From assembly GCA_017391185.1 (NCBI GenBank), contig JAFOZN010000298.1:1-14698 (forward strand): 14,698 nt of DNA, in the 5' to 3' direction. The stretch's first letter is position 1; each line of letters begins with the position of its first letter. This document shows positions 13,526 to 14,698 of this stretch, piece after piece. A model generated the notes under the pieces. That model was given only the letters and a program-made list of their open reading frames with translations. It searched no databases and was not told the origin of the DNA. The translations under genes were made by a program, and so were the position numbers. This DNA is from Alistipes sp. GTDB taxonomy: Bacteria > Bacteroidota > Bacteroidia > Bacteroidales > Rikenellaceae.

Positions 13526-14698
13526 TTATGCACCGAAGTTATCGAAGAGGATGTTCTCAGCTGGAACGCCCAAGCTATCGAGCATATTCACAACTGAAGA
13601 AGCCATCATCGGAGGTCCACACATCAGATAGATGCAGCCCTCTGGCTCATCGTGGTTCTTAAGATAGTTCTCATACAATACGTTGTGTACAAAACCAACC
13701 TTATACTCCACACCTGCTGCATCAGCTGCTGGATCTGGACGGTCCAACGCCAAGTGGAACTTGAAGTTAGGGAACTCCTTCTCGATAGCAGCGAAATCCT
13801 CCAAATAGAATGCCTCCTTGAGTGAACGAGCACCATACCAGAATGTAACAGGACGCTTAGTCTTCTCAGTCTTGAAGAGGTGCATCAAGTGGCTACGCAT
13901 AGGAGCCATACCAGCACCACCACCAATAAATACCAACTCCTGAGTATCTGGCAAGTTATCTGGCAAGAAGAACTCTCCGTAAGGACCAGAGATAGTGATC
14001 TTATCACCTGGCTTAAGAGAGTAGATATATGAAGAACATACACCTGGATTTACATTCATAAAGCCACCTGTAGCACGATCAAACGGAGGAGTAGCAATAC
14101 GAACATTCAACTTGATTACGTTACCCTCGGCAGGATAGGTCGCGCATGAGTAAGCACGCACCTGGGGCTCGGGATTAACCATCTGAAGATCGAATACATG
14201 CATCTTCTCCCAATCCTCGCGGTACTCAGGATCTACATCGATATCCTTATAGTCCACTGTGATTGCAGGAACGTCAATCTGGATATAACCACCACTGCGG
14301 AAGTTCAAATCCTCGCCCTCTGGCAACTTCACAACGAACTCCTTGATAAAGGTAGCAACGTTGTTATTCGATACAACCTCGCACTCCCACTTCTTAATAG
14401 AAAGAACCGATGCAGGAACTGCTATCTTCATATTCTCCTTAACCTTAACCTGACAGCCCAAACGCCACTTCTGCTGGATCTGCTTGCGGTTAAAGAAACC
14501 TGTCTCGGTAGGCAAAATCTCGCCACCGCCCTCCAATACCTGACACTTGCACTGACCACAAGCACCCTTACCACCACAAGCCGATGGAAGGAATATGTCA
14601 GCCGTTGCGAGTGTTGCAAGGAGGTTACCACCGGCCTCAACCTCAACGACCTTCTTGCCATTGTTGATGTCGATGGTTACATTGCCTGACGAAGTCAA
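13526..14698 (-). CDS. nqrF: Na+-translocating NADH:quinone reductase subunit F (N-terminus outside window)
   Basis: The frame is open to the window edge. The visible 390 residues lack only the N-terminal membrane helix (roughly 30 residues in known NqrF); the edge codon TTG is most likely an internal leucine. Counting from the edge, the 2Fe-2S ferredoxin domain has ligands C41, C47, C50 and C82 (CGGKGACGQC...LGC). The FAD-binding RAYS motif is at 181-184, the NADH-binding GGGAGMAPMR at 259-268 and CGPPMM at 360-365, and the C-terminus is FDNFGA. NqrF is the entry point of the sodium-pumping Nqr complex in the inner membrane: it oxidises NADH and passes electrons through FAD and the iron-sulfur cluster toward quinone. 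The rest of nqrABCDE should lie beyond the right edge. A strong terminator follows. Confidence 0.95.
   Translation of the reverse strand: MTSSGNVTIDINNGKKVVEVEAGGNLLATLATADIFLPSACGGKGACGQCKCQVLEGGGEILPTETGFFNRKQIQQKWRLGCQVKVKENMKIAVPASVLSIKKWECEVVSNNNVATFIKEFVVKLPEGEDLNFRSGGYIQIDVPAITVDYKDIDVDPEYREDWEKMHVFDLQMVNPEPQVRAYSCATYPAEGNVIKLNVRIATPPFDRATGGFMNVNPGVCSSYIYSLKPGDKITISGPYGEFFLPDNLPDTQELVFIGGGAGMAPMRSHLMHLFKTEKTKRPVTFWYGARSLKEAFYLEDFAAIEKEFPNFKFHLALDRPDPAADAAGVEYKVGFVHNVLYENYLKNHDEPEGCIYLMCGPPMMASSVVNMLDSLGVPAENILFDNFGA

Noticed and set aside
13526..14698. TTG at the window edge as the true start of nqrF
   Set aside because: NqrF proteins have a membrane helix before this point, so the codon is most likely an internal leucine and the gene continues outside the window.

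Overview
The window comes from a member of the Bacteroidota, most likely the order Bacteroidales. Rikenellaceae/Alistipes-like is a guess only. Evidence: several intergenic regions carry the Bacteroidota sigma promoter (TTG about 19-20 nt upstream of TAnnTTTG); ribosome-binding purine tracts are mostly absent; and the gene set is typical of the phylum (an Oar-type TonB-dependent receptor with a carboxypeptidase-like N-terminal domain, a NigD-like lipoprotein, a BspA-type leucine-rich-repeat lipoprotein, and an Nqr subunit). It reads as ordinary chromosome. I see no transposase, phage gene, CRISPR array, tRNA or rRNA.

Layout. 1-639 (+): C-terminal part of a sialidase/BNR-type glycoside hydrolase, cut by the left edge. 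686-3655 (-): a 989-residue protein with two receiver domains and the ATP-binding domain of PEP synthase/PPDK but no phosphohistidine or PEP domain, convergent with the first gene across a shared terminator. 3880-4347 (+): C_GCAxxG_C_C family protein, divergent from the previous gene. 4463-5698 (+): LRR lipoprotein with eleven 23-residue repeats. 5839-6276 (-): mscL, separated from the LRR gene by a bidirectional terminator. 6277-6697: a 421-bp intergenic region with divergent promoters and a candidate structured RNA. 6698-9883 (+): TonB-dependent receptor with no SusD partner. 10039-11730 (+): umuDC, the SOS mutagenic polymerase operon. 11734-12321 (-): YihX-like HAD phosphatase, ending 3 bp from umuC. 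12474-13202 (+): NigD-like lipoprotein. 13203-13525: two terminators flanking about 200 bp of noncoding DNA with a G8 run. 13526-14698 (-): nqrF, cut at its N-terminus by the right edge.

Apart from umuDC, the genes look like independent single-gene units, most with their own promoter or terminator. No pathway links them all. The shared theme is the cell envelope: an outer-membrane receptor, two lipoproteins, a mechanosensitive channel and the respiratory sodium pump.

Two items best deserve follow-up. The first is the roughly 155-nt transcript upstream of the TonB receptor, which has a consensus promoter, a terminator-like 3' end and a competing long-range closing stem (6S-like RNA or attenuating leader). 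The second is the receiver/PPDK_N fusion protein. A smaller observation is an identical 13-bp palindrome just downstream of the -7 boxes of two unrelated promoters. All identifications come from reading motifs; no database search was possible.
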